DNA from: Paraburkholderia phenazinium
GTDB taxonomy: Bacteria; Pseudomonadota; Gammaproteobacteria; Burkholderiales; Burkholderiaceae
Length of the DNA stretch: 64,000 nucleotides
Assembly: GCF_900100735.1 (NCBI RefSeq)
Contig: NZ_FNCJ01000005.1
Location: 1-64,000, forward strand
Reading direction: 5' to 3'
This document shows positions 63,848-64,000 of this stretch, piece after piece; positions within the stretch are counted from its first letter, which is position 1, and each line of letters begins with the position of its first letter. Under the pieces are notes generated by a model. The model ran no database searches. It was not told the origin of the DNA and saw nothing but the letters and a program-made list of their open reading frames with translations. The translations under genes and the position numbers were made by a program.

Positions 63848-64000
63848 ATGTCGACGCAACCGCCGCTCGAGACCGACCGCTCGTTTAACCGGTCGATGCT
63901 GATCAAGCTGGTCGTGGTCGCGTTCCTGATGTTCGGTTTCGGGTTTGCGCTGGTGCCGATGTACCGCGCGATCTGCCAGATTACCGGTATCAACAATCTC
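63848..64000 (+). CDS. ctaG: Cytochrome c oxidase assembly protein CtaG (Cox11), partial
   Basis: The first 51 codons, cut by the window edge: MSTQPPLETDRSFNRSMLIKL, a membrane helix (VVVAFLMFGFGFALVPM) and YRAICQITG. The YRAICQITGI segment carries the conserved Cys region at the start of the copper-delivering Cox11 domain. It inserts CuB into subunit I. Confidence 0.92.
   Translation, partial: MSTQPPLETDRSFNRSMLIKLVVVAFLMFGFGFALVPMYRAICQITGINNL

Overview
The window looks like a stretch of a Burkholderiales chromosome, most likely Paraburkholderia or Burkholderia. The evidence is the high-GC core block and its gene set: comM, ubiK, glnK-amtB, gshA-gshB, a mannose-type EIIA with ptsH-ptsI, ctpA, gpmA, secB-gpsA, trmL, comF and ctaCD, with a cytochrome oxidase subunit II that carries an OmpA-like tail. 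No rRNA, tRNA or CRISPR array was seen.

The left 40.8 kb is foreign DNA set into the competence gene comM. The 5' part of comM (40830-41783, minus strand) stops inside the Walker B codons. Its exact in-frame continuation, 41 codons long, lies 30 kb away at 10704-10826. It stops again there, where a second element begins and runs off the left edge. comM has therefore been hit twice, about 125 bp apart, by two different islands in the same orientation. Each island has its own multi-recombinase operon next to the comM junction.

Island 1 (10827-40829, about 30.0 kb) has imperfect 12-bp inverted repeats near its ends. Its recombination operon (34078-40443) has three tyrosine recombinases and one small coiled-coil protein, in the style of GInt islands. 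Its cargo is mostly anti-phage defence: an MBL hydrolase plus a trypsin-STAND protein (AVAST type I-like, 16667-23669) with a small third gene, a Cap4/DUF4297-like nuclease-STAND protein (24260-29302), a DRT type 1 reverse transcriptase-nitrilase fusion (29410-33237), and a lone PD-(D/E)XK-like nuclease (33422-33934). A strongly structured, probably non-coding RNA (10981-11124), an XRE regulator with a palindromic operator, a run of small hypothetical genes and several gene remnants fill the left third.

Island 2 (left edge to 10703) shows a different recombination operon: two large tyrosine recombinases, two small proteins, a RecD2-like protein that has lost its Walker A motif, and a third tyrosine recombinase. 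An IS66 element (1-2477) interrupts that last gene at its catalytic His-x-x-Arg motif.

From 41.9 kb onward the sequence is ordinary core genome: nitrogen sensing (sigma-54 promoter, glnK, amtB), glutathione synthesis (gshA, gshB), PTS phosphotransfer (EIIA, HPr, EI), a sulfur-carrier adenylyltransferase, a carboxy-terminal protease, phosphoglycerate mutase, redox and export genes, RNA modification, a BioC-like methyltransferase, and the start of the aa3 cytochrome oxidase operon, which runs off the right edge inside ctaG.
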